Shown here piece by piece: positions 19,535-28,914 of a DNA stretch of 64,000 nucleotides. The stretch comes from Pseudomonadota bacterium (GTDB lineage: Bacteria; Pseudomonadota; Alphaproteobacteria; Rhizobiales; Xanthobacteraceae). The translations under genes were made by a program, and so were the position numbers. Position 1 is the first letter of the stretch. Every line of letters starts with the position of its first letter. Below the pieces are notes generated by a model that was not told where the DNA came from, did no database searches, and saw only the letters and a program-made list of their open reading frames with translations. The stretch covers positions 62,001 through 126,000 of the forward strand of contig JAFEFL010000035.1 in the NCBI GenBank assembly GCA_018240595.1. The letters run 5' to 3'.

Positions 19535-20779
19535 ATCAATTACGCAGCCCCCATCTCCGTCACCGCCCTGCCGCGTTACAACGATGGCTCCTGGGAATTC
19601 CCCGTGCTTCACGTCGGCGGCGGCACCTCGGCCGGTCTCGTCATCTGGGATCGCGCCGCGCCGGCCGACATCGCGCTGCGTGAGGAATTGCTGCGCCATC
19701 TGATGGGCCTGCCGCTCGCCGGCACCTCAAGCGACTCCAAGCAGATCACCGGACTCGGCCGCGGCTATCCGACCAGCAACAAGGTGTTCTTCGCCGCGTT
19801 CGAGAAGAAGGCCGACGGCGCGCCGCGCATCGTCTCGACGCTGGCGCAGCTCGCGCACGGCAAGGCAGAAGTCGACTGGAGCGTGAACTGCGGCAACATG
19901 TCGGCGGCGCTGCCTTTCTGGGCGATCGATCACAAATTCCTGCCGCGCCAGCTCGACGGCAACGGCGAAGTCGAGATATTCAACACCAACACCAAGACGC
20001 TGATGACCGGCCGGGTCGCGCTCGACGGCGACGGCTTTGCGATGACGGAAATTCCCGGCGTCGACGGCGCGTTTCCCGGCGTCGATCTGTTCATCGCCAA
20101 TCCGGTCGGAGCCAAGACCGGCAAAGCGCTGCCGACCGGCAATGTGACCGACAAGTTCGGCGCCTTCACCGTGTCCTGTGTCGATGTGGCGGTGCCGATG
20201 GTGATCGCGCGCGCGTCCGAGTTCGGCAAGACCGGCACGGAAGACGTCAAGGCGCTGCGCGGCGACGCGACCTTCTTCAACGCGCTGCGCAATCTCTGGA
20301 TCGAGGCCGGCCTGAAGATGGGCCTCAAGGGCAAGGGCGGCAAGCCGATGACCGCCAACGAACTCGCCAACAGCGAGACGATCCCGAAGGTCTGCATCGT
20401 CGGACCGGCGGTGAACGGCGGCAACATCTCGACGCGCTATTTCACGCCGCAGGAAGGCCACGCCACCATGGCCGTGACCGGCGGCTGCTGCCTCGCCGCG
20501 GCCTGCCTGATGCCGGGCACGGTTGCGCACGAACTGGCGCGCGGCCTGCCGGCGCTCGACGGCACGCCGTCGGAAGCCACCGTCGATATCGAGAATCCCG
20601 CGGGGATTCTGTCGGCGACCATCGAAGGCACGCACGGCACCGACGGCACCCGGATCACCCGCGCCGCCTACAAGCGTTCGGCGCAGATCCTGCTGCGGGG
20701 TCACGTGCCGCTGTACCGCGCTTCGCCGGCGCTCAAGGCCGCGCTGGCGGAAATCGCGGCGGCGACGATCGCCTGCTGA
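19535..20779 (+). CDS. PrpF-family isomerase/tautomerase, start uncertain
   Basis: The protein matches PrpF/GalD-type isomerases, relatives of 2-methylaconitate cis-trans isomerase and 4-oxalomesaconate tautomerase with a diaminopimelate-epimerase-like fold. VGGGTSAGLVIW, ITGLGRGYPTSNKV, VNCGNMSAAL and SCVDVAVPMV are the family motifs. Homology appears to start near RYNDGSWEFPVLHVGGGTS, upstream of the first normal start codon, a GTG at 19604. In frame between the upstream TAG (about 19487) and that GTG there is no ATG, GTG or TTG. AAGGAG at 19523-19528 is spaced for an ATC at 19535, which I give as the tentative start (414 residues). The GTG would yield 391 residues. The substrate is unknown. 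Confidence 0.7.
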   Translation: MNYAAPISVTALPRYNDGSWEFPVLHVGGGTSAGLVIWDRAAPADIALREELLRHLMGLPLAGTSSDSKQITGLGRGYPTSNKVFFAAFEKKADGAPRIVSTLAQLAHGKAEVDWSVNCGNMSAALPFWAIDHKFLPRQLDGNGEVEIFNTNTKTLMTGRVALDGDGFAMTEIPGVDGAFPGVDLFIANPVGAKTGKALPTGNVTDKFGAFTVSCVDVAVPMVIARASEFGKTGTEDVKALRGDATFFNALRNLWIEAGLKMGLKGKGGKPMTANELANSETIPKVCIVGPAVNGGNISTRYFTPQEGHATMAVTGGCCLAAACLMPGTVAHELARGLPALDGTPSEATVDIENPAGILSATIEGTHGTDGTRITRAAYKRSAQILLRGHVPLYRASPALKAALAEIAAATIAC

Positions 20780-20785
20780 GCGCGG

Positions 20786-21049
20786 CTAGTTGGGCCGGCC
20801 GTCTTCGTCGGCGGCGGCCGCCATGCTCCGCGTGAGATCGACGATGTCCTGCTCGATATCGCTTAGCCGGTTGGTGAGATCGAGATAGCGCTGCGTCGCC
20901 GCGCCGTTCTCCGCCCATTCACCCTCGCGGCGGCCTGCTTCGGGCTGCTCGGCCATGTCGGCGATCATGGTCTCGATCGCCGCTTCGAGCTCGTCGCGCT
21001 GGCGATTGAGCTCGGCCAGTTGCACGGATTTGTCGGGTTTCTTTGCCAT
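20786..21049 (-). CDS. Small coiled-coil protein of unknown function
   Basis: The 87-residue product (from MAKKPDKSV) is charged and heptad-rich: LAELNRQRDELEAAIETMIADM and YLDLTNRLSDIEQDIVDLTRSM predict two helices forming a coiled coil. It has no signal peptide and no recognised domain. The ATG at 21049 avoids overlap with the upstream HPF-like gene, whose stop is 32 bases away on the same strand. The end is convergent with the PrpF-family gene, only six bases apart. Confidence 0.6.
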   Translation of the reverse strand: MAKKPDKSVQLAELNRQRDELEAAIETMIADMAEQPEAGRREGEWAENGAATQRYLDLTNRLSDIEQDIVDLTRSMAAAADEDGRPN

Positions 21050-21081
21050 CGCGGCAGTTCGATCACGCGCGCCCGGCGCGG

Positions 21082-21441
21082 TCAAGCGCGCTGCACCTGC
21101 CGGCGGTCGCCGATCATGTCCTTGGCCTGCGCCAGGCGCTGCCCGGCGATGCGAAAGGCTTCGTTCACGGCGTTGCGAACGTCGGGCGACTGAAACTTGC
21201 GCTGCAGATGCGCGGTTTCGTGCGCCACCACGATGTCCTTCTGGCCGGGAATGGCAATCTCGATGCGCACCACCGGCGGCATCGTCCCGGCGGCGTTCTG
21301 ATTGAGCTGATCGATGCGGACGCGGCAGGCGGTGATCCGGTCGAAAATCTTTTCCAGATGTTCGATGTGCCGGCCGATCGCGTCCTTGATCGCGTCCGAC
21401 GGTTCACAGCGATGGAATGAGATTTCCGGTTCAACCTGCAT
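21082..21441 (-). CDS. HPF/RaiA-family ribosome-associated protein
   Basis: From the ATG at 21441 the product is 119 residues: MQVEPEISFHRCEPSDAIKDAI, then HIEHLEKIFDRITACRVRID, and a strand VVRIEIAIPGQKDIVVAHE. This is the beta-alpha-beta-beta-beta-alpha outline of the S30AE/HPF domain, without the long C-terminal dimerisation domain. Such proteins bind the 30S decoding centre during stress or stationary phase. The match is by pattern and the sequence is fairly divergent, so the ribosomal role is inferred. It probably forms an operon with the downstream coiled-coil gene. Confidence 0.72.
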   Translation of the reverse strand: MQVEPEISFHRCEPSDAIKDAIGRHIEHLEKIFDRITACRVRIDQLNQNAAGTMPPVVRIEIAIPGQKDIVVAHETAHLQRKFQSPDVRNAVNEAFRIAGQRLAQAKDMIGDRRQVQRA

Positions 21442-21525
21442 GGCATGCTCTCCGCTGGCCCCGCAGGAGTAATGCGGCAACGGCGGCTTTGGTTTCGCGC
21501 GCCGGTCGCCGCGGTTCCGCCGCGC

Positions 21526-21930
21526 TCACGCCGGAACGATGACCTTGCCGATCGGCCACAGCGCCAGGCCCGCGAGCTTGAGATGCGCCCAGGCAAACGG
21601 GATGCCGACGATGGTCACCGCCAGCAGCAGCGCAGTGACGAGATGGCCAAGCGCCAGCCACCAGCCCGCCAGCACGAACCAGATGATGTTGCCGAGCAGA
21701 CCAAACGGCCCGGTGCCGATGTCTTCATGGCCGAAATAGTCGTCGCGCGAGACCGCGCGCTGGCCGAACGGCAACAGCGTATAAGCCGCGATGGTGAAGG
21801 CGGCGCGCGCCCACGGCAGGCCGACAATGGTGATCGCCATGATCACGGCGGCCACCGCCCAGCCGACCGCCATCCAGAAACCGCCGAACACGATCCACAA
21901 CAGGTTGAACAGCAGCGAAAACGGTCCCAT
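21526..21930 (-). CDS. YccF domain-containing inner membrane protein
   Basis: The 134-residue protein contains two YccF repeats, each a pair of hydrophobic helices: LLFNLLWIVFGGFWMAVGWA...AITIVGLPWARAAF and LLGNIIWFVLAGWWLALGHL...AVTIVGIPFAWAHL. YccF proteins are integral membrane proteins of unknown function. The ATG at 21930 is preceded by GGAGGGAGTC, a strong SD; the open frame upstream of it is not supported. Confidence 0.87.
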   Translation of the reverse strand: MGPFSLLFNLLWIVFGGFWMAVGWAVAAVIMAITIVGLPWARAAFTIAAYTLLPFGQRAVSRDDYFGHEDIGTGPFGLLGNIIWFVLAGWWLALGHLVTALLLAVTIVGIPFAWAHLKLAGLALWPIGKVIVPA

Positions 21931-22070
21931 GACTCCCTCCGCGCGCCCGACGCATGGATGATATGTGCGCGCCGCCGCCGAATCCAAGAGCCCTGGCTGT
22001 GCTATGTAACAGCCCACGGCGCGCGCCGCGCCGGACAATCACTCGGGCAACAGGTTCAGGACAGCCAGCA

Positions 22071-22784
22071 ATGCGTGTGATCGGCGGTAAATCAGTCTAT
22101 GGCGCGTCGGTCGGCATCCTGATGCTCGACGCGCGCTTTCCGCGCATTCCCGGCGACATGGGCAATGCGACGACCTGGCCCTTCCCGGTGCAGTACCGCG
22201 TCGTCCGCAATGCGACGCCAGACGCCGTGGTGCGCAAGGGCGCGCCGGGCCTGCTCGATGCCTTCATCGACGCGGCGCGCGATCTCGCCCGCCATGGCGT
22301 CGACGGCATCACCACGAATTGCGGCTTCCTGTCGCTGTTTCAGCAGGAGCTCGCCGACGCCGTTTCCATTCCGGTCGCCACCTCGTCGCTGATGCAGGTT
22401 GAGTTGGTCAACCGCCTGCTGCCCGCCGGCAAGCGCGCCGGCGTCCTGACCATTTCCGCTTCGACGCTGACGCCGGCGCATCTGGAGAAGGCGCGCGTCC
22501 CGAAGGGCACGCCGATCGGCACCACCGAAGGCGGCCGCGAATTCACCCGCGCCATTCTCGGCAACGAGCTGGAGCTCGATGTCGAGGCGGCGCGGGCCGA
22601 CAATGTCGAAGCGGCGGCCGCCTTTCACAAGGCGCATCCGGACCTCGGCGCCATCGTGCTCGAATGCACCAACATGATTCCCTACGCCGCCGACATCCGG
22701 CGCGCCACCGGACTGCCGGTGTTCTCGATCTACAATTTCGTTTGCTGGTTTCAACAGAGCCTGGTGCCGCGCAGCTTCCCATAA
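22071..22784 (+). CDS. Aspartate/glutamate racemase family protein
   Basis: The 237-residue protein keeps the two cysteines expected for a cofactor-independent two-base racemase or isomerase: TTNCGFLS (about residue 84) and LECTNM (about residue 201). GILMLDARFPRIPGDMGNATTWPFPVQYRVV is the usual start for this hydantoin-racemase-like subgroup. The substrate is unknown; family members act on Asp, Glu, hydantoins or maleate. The ATG at 22071 begins where homology does. It is divergent from yccF and convergent with secA. Confidence 0.85.
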   Translation: MRVIGGKSVYGASVGILMLDARFPRIPGDMGNATTWPFPVQYRVVRNATPDAVVRKGAPGLLDAFIDAARDLARHGVDGITTNCGFLSLFQQELADAVSIPVATSSLMQVELVNRLLPAGKRAGVLTISASTLTPAHLEKARVPKGTPIGTTEGGREFTRAILGNELELDVEAARADNVEAAAAFHKAHPDLGAIVLECTNMIPYAADIRRATGLPVFSIYNFVCWFQQSLVPRSFP

Positions 22785-22809
22785 GCACCGCGCCTCGCTC
22801 CCATGAAAA

Positions 22810-22833
22810 AGGCCGGGACCAAGGTCCCGGCCT
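22810..22833 (-). terminator. Rho-independent terminator of secA
   Basis: AGGCCGGGACC and GGTCCCGGCCT form a perfect 11-base-pair stem with a two-base centre. On the minus strand the stem is followed by TTTTC, so it terminates secA; it may also stop the convergent racemase transcript. Confidence 0.9.
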
Positions 22834-22856
22834 GAACGATTGCCGATGCGACGCGC

Positions 22857-25667
22857 TTACGCGTACTGACCGTGGCAATGCTTGTACTTCTTGCCCGATC
22901 CGCAGGGGCAGGCTTCGTTGCGGCCGACCTTGCCCCAGGTCGCCGGGTTCTTCGGATCGCGCGCGGCGGCTTCGACCACCGCGGTGTCGCCCATGGCGAG
23001 CGACGCCGTGCCGGTCATCGGCTGCTGCGAGCCGAACTCGTCCGCGCCCGTCGACGCATCGACGTGATGCGCTTCCATATAGGGCAGCTGCTGCTCTTCC
23101 TCGGCCGGCGGCGCCACGACTTCGACGCGCATCAGCTGCGCCGTCACCGCCTCGCGCAGATTGGCGACCATCGCCTCGAACAGCGCGAAGGCTTCCGCCT
23201 TGTATTCGTTGAGCGGATCGCGCTGCGCATAGCCGCGCAGGCCGACGACCTGACGCAGGTGCTCCAGCATGACGAGATGCTCGCGCCACAGGTGGTCGAG
23301 CGACTGCAGCAGGATCGACTTCTCGACGTAACGCATCACGTCGGGACCCCACTTGGCGACCTTGGCCGCCATGAACTCGTCGGCGGCGCGCTTGACGCGC
23401 TCCTTGACCTCTTCGTCGGCGATGCCTTCTTCCTTCGCCCACTCGCGCACCGGCAGGTCGAGCGTCAGAACTTCGCTGAGCGCCTGATGCAGGCCGTCGA
23501 CGTCCCACTGCTCGGGATAGGCATTCTCCGGAATGTGCTTGGCGACCAGATCGTCGATCACCGTGTGGCGCATGTCGGCGACGGTGTCCTCGGTATGATC
23601 GTCGCGCATGAGATCGAGGCGCTGCTCGAAGATCACCTTGCGCTGATCGTTCATCACGTCGTCGTACTTGAGCAGGTTCTTGCGGATGTCGAAGTTGCGT
23701 GCCTCGACCTTCTGCTGCGCCTTCTCCAGCGCCTTGTTGATCCAGGGATGAACGATCGCCTCGTTCTCCTTCAGACCCAGCTTGGTCAGCATGCCGTCGA
23801 GACGGTCCGAGCCGAAAATGCGCATCAGGTCGTCTTCGAGCGACAGGAAGAACTTGGAGTGGCCCGGGTCGCCCTGACGGCCGGAGCGGCCGCGCAGCTG
23901 GTTGTCGATGCGGCGGCTTTCGTGGCGCTCGGTACCGAGCACATACATGCCGCCGGCCGCCAGCGCCTTCTGCTTGAGCTTGGCGACCTGCTCGCGGATC
24001 TCGGCGGCGCGCGGACTCTTTTCGCGCTCGGCCGGATCCTCGATGTCGGTGATTTCCTGACGGATGCGCATGTCGGCATTGCCGCCGAGCTGAATGTCGG
24101 TGCCGCGGCCGGCCATGTTGGTGGCGATCGTCACCGCGCCGGGCACGCCGGCCTGGCTGACGATGAAGGCTTCCTGCTCGTGATAACGCGCGTTGAGGAT
24201 GGCGAAGACCTTCTTCTTGGTCGCGCCGTCATCGCCGGTGTAGAGCGCGGCGAAAGCATTCGGGTCGGAGAAATCGTGGCTCTCCCAGCCCTGCTCGCGC
24301 AGCATGTCGGCGAGCTGTTCGGACTTTTCGATCGAGGTGGTGCCGACCAGAACCGGCTGGCCGCGCTTCTTGCAGTCCTCGATCAGCGTGATGATGGCGC
24401 GATACTTCTCGATCTGCGAACGATACACCTCGTCGTGATCGTCGATACGCGCCAGCGGCATGTTGGTCGGCACTTCGAGAACTTCGAGGCCGTAGATGTC
24501 CATGAATTCGTCGGCTTCCGTCAGCGCCGTTCCGGTCATGCCGGCCAGCTTGTCATACATGCGGAAGTAGTTCTGGAACGTGATCGAGGCGAGCGTCTGG
24601 TTCTCCGGCTGGATCGCCACGTGCTCTTTCGCCTCAAGCGCCTGATGCAGGCCCTCCGAATAGCGGCGGCCCGGCATCATGCGGCCGGTGAACTCGTCGA
24701 TGATGACGACTTCGCCGTTGCGCACGATGTAATCCTTGTCGCGCTGGAACAGCTTGTGGGCGCGCAGCGCCTGGTTGATGTGATGCACGACGGAGACGTT
24801 CTCGACGTCGTACAGGGATTCGCCCTTCAGCTCGCCGGCGGTGCGCAGGCGCTGCTCGAGCTTTTCCATGCCCGCCTCGGTCAGCGTCACGGTGCGCTGC
24901 TTCTCATCGACTTCGTAGTCGGACTTGTCGAGCGCCGGAATGTAGCTGTCGATGGTGTTGTAGAATTCGGAGCGGTCGTCGAGCGGACCGGAAATGATGA
25001 GCGGCGTACGCGCTTCATCGACCAGGATCGAGTCGACTTCGTCGACGATGGCGAAGACGTGGTCGCGCTGCACCATGTCCTCGGGACGATACTTCATGTT
25101 GTCGCGCAGATAATCGAAGCCGAGCTCGTTGTTCGTCGCGTAGGTGACGTCGCAGTCGTAAGCCAGCTTGCGCTGTGCGTCGTCGAGGCCGTGGACAATG
25201 ATGCCCGTGGTCAGACCGAGGAAGCTGTAGACGCGGCCCATCCATTCGGCGTCGCGCTTGGCGAGGTAGTCGTTGACGGTGACGACATGGACGCCGCGCC
25301 CGGTGAGCGCGTTGAGGTAGACCGGCGCCGTAGCGACCAGGGTTTTGCCTTCGCCGGTCTTCATCTCGGAGATCTTGCCTTCGTGCAGGATCATGCCGCC
25401 GATTAGCTGAACGTCGAAGTGGCGCTGGCCGAGCACGCGCTTGGCGGCTTCGCGCACCGTGGCGAAGGCCGGGACCAGAATGTCGTCGAGCGACTTGCCC
25501 TCGGCGAGCTGCTTCTTGAATTCGGCGGTGCGCGCCTTGAGCGCTTCGTCGGACAGCGCGGCGACCTCGGGCTCCAGCGCATTGATGGCTTTGACCCGCG
25601 GCTGATAGCTGCGGATCCGCCTTTCATTGGCTGAGCCGAACAGCTTGCGGGCGACGGCGCCGATCAT
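22857..25667 (-). CDS. secA: Preprotein translocase ATPase SecA
   Basis: The 936-residue SecA is complete. Walker A is MKTGEGKT (GEGKT at 105-109), the Walker B region is [16 protein letters not shown] (DEVD at 209-212), and the C-terminus holds the zinc-binding SecB-contact motif [14 protein letters not shown]. It pushes unfolded precursors through SecYEG. The ATG at 25667 has AGGAGC at SD distance. It is divergent from a parvulin gene, with 344 bases between, and both act on exported proteins. Confidence 0.99.
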   Translation of the reverse strand: MIGAVARKLFGSANERRIRSYQPRVKAINALEPEVAALSDEALKARTAEFKKQLAEGKSLDDILVPAFATVREAAKRVLGQRHFDVQLIGGMILHEGKISEMKTGEGKTLVATAPVYLNALTGRGVHVVTVNDYLAKRDAEWMGRVYSFLGLTTGIIVHGLDDAQRKLAYDCDVTYATNNELGFDYLRDNMKYRPEDMVQRDHVFAIVDEVDSILVDEARTPLIISGPLDDRSEFYNTIDSYIPALDKSDYEVDEKQRTVTLTEAGMEKLEQRLRTAGELKGESLYDVENVSVVHHINQALRAHKLFQRDKDYIVRNGEVVIIDEFTGRMMPGRRYSEGLHQALEAKEHVAIQPENQTLASITFQNYFRMYDKLAGMTGTALTEADEFMDIYGLEVLEVPTNMPLARIDDHDEVYRSQIEKYRAIITLIEDCKKRGQPVLVGTTSIEKSEQLADMLREQGWESHDFSDPNAFAALYTGDDGATKKKVFAILNARYHEQEAFIVSQAGVPGAVTIATNMAGRGTDIQLGGNADMRIRQEITDIEDPAEREKSPRAAEIREQVAKLKQKALAAGGMYVLGTERHESRRIDNQLRGRSGRQGDPGHSKFFLSLEDDLMRIFGSDRLDGMLTKLGLKENEAIVHPWINKALEKAQQKVEARNFDIRKNLLKYDDVMNDQRKVIFEQRLDLMRDDHTEDTVADMRHTVIDDLVAKHIPENAYPEQWDVDGLHQALSEVLTLDLPVREWAKEEGIADEEVKERVKRAADEFMAAKVAKWGPDVMRYVEKSILLQSLDHLWREHLVMLEHLRQVVGLRGYAQRDPLNEYKAEAFALFEAMVANLREAVTAQLMRVEVVAPPAEEEQQLPYMEAHHVDASTGADEFGSQQPMTGTASLAMGDTAVVEAAARDPKNPATWGKVGRNEACPCGSGKKYKHCHGQYA

Positions 25668-26011
25668 CGGTGAAGCTCCTGATTGCTGGCCGGGGCGCTT
25701 GTAACACGCCGCAGCGGCCGGATTTTGCTTCCGGCGCTCCGGAATTGGGCACTTTCGGGCAAATTCAGCGCCAAAATCGAGGGGTTAGCGCCACAAGCCA
25801 AACTCACGGCAGAGATAGGAGGGGGTCAAATCAATGTCAATTGGCCCATCAGGACGGGCTTAACCGGTCCGCCGCGCCCTTTGTGACGGCATTGAGAACG
25901 CCGCCGGCCGGCGCCGGTTCCGGGCGCGGCCATTGCAATGCCACGGTTGTTAGGTGACAAGGGCGCGTTCGCCGTTCGACGGGCGAACCACGCATTTCCA
26001 GGGACAAACAG
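25668..26011. other. Intergenic region between divergent secA and parvulin genes
   Basis: These 344 bases should hold the two divergent promoters, but I see no convincing -35/-10 pair for either gene. A nine-codon frame with a good SD (GGAGGGGG) starts at ATG 25834 and ends TAA 25861-25863, coding MSIGPSGRA; it could be a leader peptide or chance. GC-rich inverted stretches (GCCGGCCGGCGCCGG near 25905) are present. I see no RNA gene. Confidence 0.5.
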
Positions 26012-26956
26012 ATGACGAACCCGAATTTCGCCGGTGCGCCGGTCCTCGGCCTCACCGCGCCGCGCTTTGCCGGCCTTATCATCGGCGCGCTGGCGCTGAC
26101 CATGGCCTCGGCCGCGCCGCTGATGGCGCAGGACAAGGATCCGGTCGTGGCAACCGTCAACGGCACCCCGATCCACCAGAGCGACCTCGCCGTCGCCGAG
26201 GAAGAGGCCGGCCAGCTGCCGCCGATGTCGGAGGACGCCAAGAAGGACTACCTGGTCCAGTTCATGGCCGACGCGATCATGATCACCAAGGCGGCCGAGG
26301 ACAAGAAGCTCAACAACGACGAGACCTTCAAGCGCAAGCTCGAATTCGCGCGCAAGAAGCTGCTGATGGAAACCCTGCTGGCGCAGGTCGCCAAGGACGC
26401 CTCGACCGACGCCGCCATGCACAAGGTCTATGACGACGCCGTGGCCAAGCTGCCGCCGGAGGAAGAGGTCAAGGCCAGCCACATCCTGATCCGCGTGCCC
26501 GCCGGCGACGACAAGGCGAGCGCCGCCGCCGAAGAGAAGATCAAGGCGGTGATCGCGCGCCTCAACAAGGGCGAGGATTTCGCCAAGGTTGCCGACGAAG
26601 TCACCGAAGACCCGTCGGGCAAGGGCAAGGGCGGCGACCTCGGCTACTTCACCAAGGAGCAGATGGTGCCGGAATTCGCCAACGTCGCGTTCTCGCTCGA
26701 CAAGGGCAAGATCTCGGGCCCGGTGAAGACCCAGTTCGGCTGGCACGTCATCAAGGTCACCGACAAGCGCGAGAAGCCGAAGCCGTCCTTCGAGGACGTC
26801 AAGCCGCAGGTCGAGCAGTTCGTCGCCCGCAAGGCGCAGGCCGACTTCGTCACCAAGCTGCGCGCCGACGCCAAGATCGTGAAGAACTACAAGGTCGAGG
26901 AGCCGAAGGCTGATGCCCCGGCAGCGCCGGCGGCGCCGGCGGCGCCGAAGCAGTAA
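26012..26956 (+). CDS. Periplasmic parvulin-type peptidyl-prolyl isomerase
   Basis: The 314-residue protein has a signal peptide (hydrophobic stretch about residues 16-38, ending PLMAQ), an N-terminal SurA/PrsA-like chaperone helical region, and a parvulin domain at about residues 145-240 with ASHILIRVPAGDD, FAKVADEVTEDPSGKGKGGDLGYF and TQFGWHVIKVTDKR. It should isomerise prolyl bonds in, and chaperone, exported proteins in the periplasm. The C-terminus is an Ala/Pro tail. It is divergent from secA. A strong terminator follows at 26983-27007. Confidence 0.9.
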   Translation: MTNPNFAGAPVLGLTAPRFAGLIIGALALTMASAAPLMAQDKDPVVATVNGTPIHQSDLAVAEEEAGQLPPMSEDAKKDYLVQFMADAIMITKAAEDKKLNNDETFKRKLEFARKKLLMETLLAQVAKDASTDAAMHKVYDDAVAKLPPEEEVKASHILIRVPAGDDKASAAAEEKIKAVIARLNKGEDFAKVADEVTEDPSGKGKGGDLGYFTKEQMVPEFANVAFSLDKGKISGPVKTQFGWHVIKVTDKREKPKPSFEDVKPQVEQFVARKAQADFVTKLRADAKIVKNYKVEEPKADAPAAPAAPAAPKQ

Positions 26957-26982
26957 AGGCTGCCGCCAACGCAACGACATGA

Positions 26983-27007
26983 ATGCCCGGCGAAAGCCGG
27001 GCATTTT
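26983..27007 (+). terminator. Rho-independent terminator of the parvulin gene
   Basis: ATGCCCGGC and GCCGGGCAT form a 9-base-pair stem with a GAAA loop, followed by a T-run. It begins 26 bases after the stop codon. Confidence 0.9.
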
Positions 27008-27035
27008 TGTTGGGAGGTAAGCCGATTACCGTAGC

Positions 27036-27123
27036 GTCATGGCCGGGCTTGTCCCGGCCATGACGCTTAGGTAGGCACTGTGCGCCCCTAAGCGGGATCA
27101 CCGGGACAAGCCCGGTGATGACA
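27036..27123. repeat. Intergenic repeat family A, copy 2
   Basis: This 88-base element matches 13963-14064 in order and stems: GTCATGGCCGGG...CCCGGCCATGAC, CGCTTAGG...CCTAAGCG, and ATCACCGGG...CCCGGTGAT. It lies between the parvulin terminator and argJ, ending 8-20 bases before the argJ start, so it must be in the argJ promoter or leader. Confidence 0.85.
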
Positions 27124-27143
27124 GTCATTGGATGACGCACCTC

Positions 27144-28379
27144 ATGTCCACCACCGTTTCCCCCCTCGCCCCGACCACCGTTCCCGACATGCCGGCGATC
27201 GCCGGCGTGCGCATGGCGACCGCCGAAGCCGGCATCCGCTACAAGGGCCGCACCGACGTGCTGCTGGCGCTGTTCGATCCGGGCACCACGGTGGCCGGCG
27301 TGTTCACGACCTCGAAGTGCCCGTCGGCGCCGGTCGAGTGGTGCCGCGGCAATCTCAAGTCGGGGAAAGCCCGGGCGCTGGTGGTCAATTCCGGCAACGC
27401 CAACGCCTTCACCGGCAAGACCGGGCGCGCCGCGACCAAGCTGACCGCCGACATCGCGTCCAAGGTGATCGGCTGCAAGACGAACGAGATTTTCCTCGCC
27501 TCGACCGGCGTCATCGGCGAGCCGCTCGATGCCAGCAAGTTCGCACCGGTGATGCAGAGCCTCGCCAGCAGCGTGTCCGGCGCCTTCTTCCATGAAGCCG
27601 CCAAGGCGATCATGACCACCGACACCTTCCCGAAAGTGGCCACCGCCACGGCGAAGATCGGCAAGGCGAAAGTCACGATCTGCGGCATCGCCAAAGGGGC
27701 CGGCATGATCGCGCCCGACATGGCCACCATGCTCTCATTCGTCTTCACCGATGCCGCGATCGCCGCGCCGGCGCTGCAGGGCCTGCTGAAGGAAGGCGTG
27801 GGCTCGACGTTCAACGCCGTCACCATCGACGGCGACACATCCACGTCGGATACGCTGATGATGTTCGCGACCGGTCAGGCCAAGGATTGCCCGAAGATCG
27901 CGCGCGCCGCCGATCCGAAGCTGAAGGCGTTCAAGAAGGCGCTGCACGACGTGCTCGCCGATCTCGCCGAGCAGGTAGCGCGGGACGGCGAAGGCGCGCG
28001 CAAGCTGGTCGAGATCGTCGTCGAGGGCGCGGTGTCCGACAAATCGGCGCGCAAGATCGCGATGTCGATCGCCAATTCGCCGCTGGTCAAAACGGCGATT
28101 GCCGGCGAGGACGCCAACTGGGGCCGCGTGGTGATGGCCGTCGGCAAGGCCGGCGAGCCGGCCGATCGAGACAGACTGTCGATCTGGTTTGCCGGCATCC
28201 GCGTCGCCCACAAGGGCGCGCGCGATCCCGGTTATGACGAAGCCAAGGTCTCCGCCGAAATGAAGAAGCCGGAGATCTTCCTCAAGGTCGCGCTCGGCAT
28301 GGGCAAGGGCCGCGACCGCGTGCTCACTTGCGACCTCACCAAGGAATATGTCGCGATCAACGGCGACTACCGCTCTTAG
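27144..28379 (+). CDS. argJ: Bifunctional glutamate N-acetyltransferase / amino-acid acetyltransferase
   Basis: The 411-residue ArgJ (ornithine acetyltransferase) moves acetyl groups from N-acetylornithine to glutamate in the cyclic arginine pathway. The self-cleavage site is in [14 protein letters not shown], where the Thr after Ala becomes the nucleophile of the beta chain. [13 protein letters not shown] and [17 protein letters not shown] are further ArgJ motifs. I use the ATG at 27144 ([10 protein letters not shown]), which fits homologs as I recall them; an in-frame ATG at 27132 would add four residues. Its upstream DNA is filled by a repeat element. A Nudix gene follows. Confidence 0.95.
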   Translation: MSTTVSPLAPTTVPDMPAIAGVRMATAEAGIRYKGRTDVLLALFDPGTTVAGVFTTSKCPSAPVEWCRGNLKSGKARALVVNSGNANAFTGKTGRAATKLTADIASKVIGCKTNEIFLASTGVIGEPLDASKFAPVMQSLASSVSGAFFHEAAKAIMTTDTFPKVATATAKIGKAKVTICGIAKGAGMIAPDMATMLSFVFTDAAIAAPALQGLLKEGVGSTFNAVTIDGDTSTSDTLMMFATGQAKDCPKIARAADPKLKAFKKALHDVLADLAEQVARDGEGARKLVEIVVEGAVSDKSARKIAMSIANSPLVKTAIAGEDANWGRVVMAVGKAGEPADRDRLSIWFAGIRVAHKGARDPGYDEAKVSAEMKKPEIFLKVALGMGKGRDRVLTCDLTKEYVAINGDYRS

Positions 28380-28473
28380 CGCTCTGTTAACTACGGCGCC
28401 ACTGCGTAAAAAGCAGGCCGGGCCGTTGAGTGGAACTTAACCAGGCCTGCCTAGCGTGAGGCTCGTAAGGGCT

Positions 28474-28878
28474 GTGAGCATCAAAGTCGTTCTTGTCGCC
28501 GCCTGCGCTCTCGTCGATGCCGACGGCCGCGTGCTTCTGGCACAGCGTCCCGCCGGCAAGCCGATGGCGGGGCTTTGGGAGTTTCCCGGCGGCAAGGTCG
28601 AAAGCGGCGAGCGGCCCGAGCAGAGCCTGATCCGCGAACTCAAGGAAGAACTCGGTATTTCGGTCAAAGAGGACTGTCTCGCACCGCTCACCTTCGCCAG
28701 CCACGCTTATCCCGACTTTCACCTCCTGATGCCGCTTTATGTCTGCCGGCGCTGGGAGGGCACGGTCACCGCGCTGGAGGGGCAACAACTGACGTGGGTG
28801 CGACCGAACAAACTCCGCGACTACGAAATGCCGCCGGCGGACGTCCCGCTGATTTCGCACCTGATGGCGCTGCTCTAA
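28474..28878 (+). CDS. mutT: MutT-type Nudix hydrolase
   Basis: The product of 134 residues (from the GTG, SIKVVLVAACAL) carries a full Nudix box, GGKVESGERPEQSLIRELKEELGI in outline GX5EX7REUXEEXGU, within LWEFPGGK. This is the MutT group, which hydrolyses 8-oxo-dGTP and so prevents A-to-C transversions. WVRPNKLRDYEMPPADVPLI is the typical C-terminal end. The start may be the GTG at 28474, with AAGG close upstream, or the GTG at 28456. It lies 94 bases after argJ on the same strand, its frequent neighbour in Bradyrhizobium relatives. Confidence 0.9.
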   Translation: MSIKVVLVAACALVDADGRVLLAQRPAGKPMAGLWEFPGGKVESGERPEQSLIRELKEELGISVKEDCLAPLTFASHAYPDFHLLMPLYVCRRWEGTVTALEGQQLTWVRPNKLRDYEMPPADVPLISHLMALL

Positions 28879-28914
28879 TCGAACGTCACAGGCTTCCCGC
28901 AGGAGGCGAGGGTT

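Noticed and set aside
22872..25406. 844-codon open frame on the plus strand opposite secA
   Set aside because: It is antisense to an intact secA. Long antisense frames are expected in high-GC DNA and the translation shows no family motif.
25834..25863. Nine-codon frame with a strong SD upstream of the parvulin gene
   Set aside because: A leader peptide is possible but nothing links it to a downstream regulatory structure.
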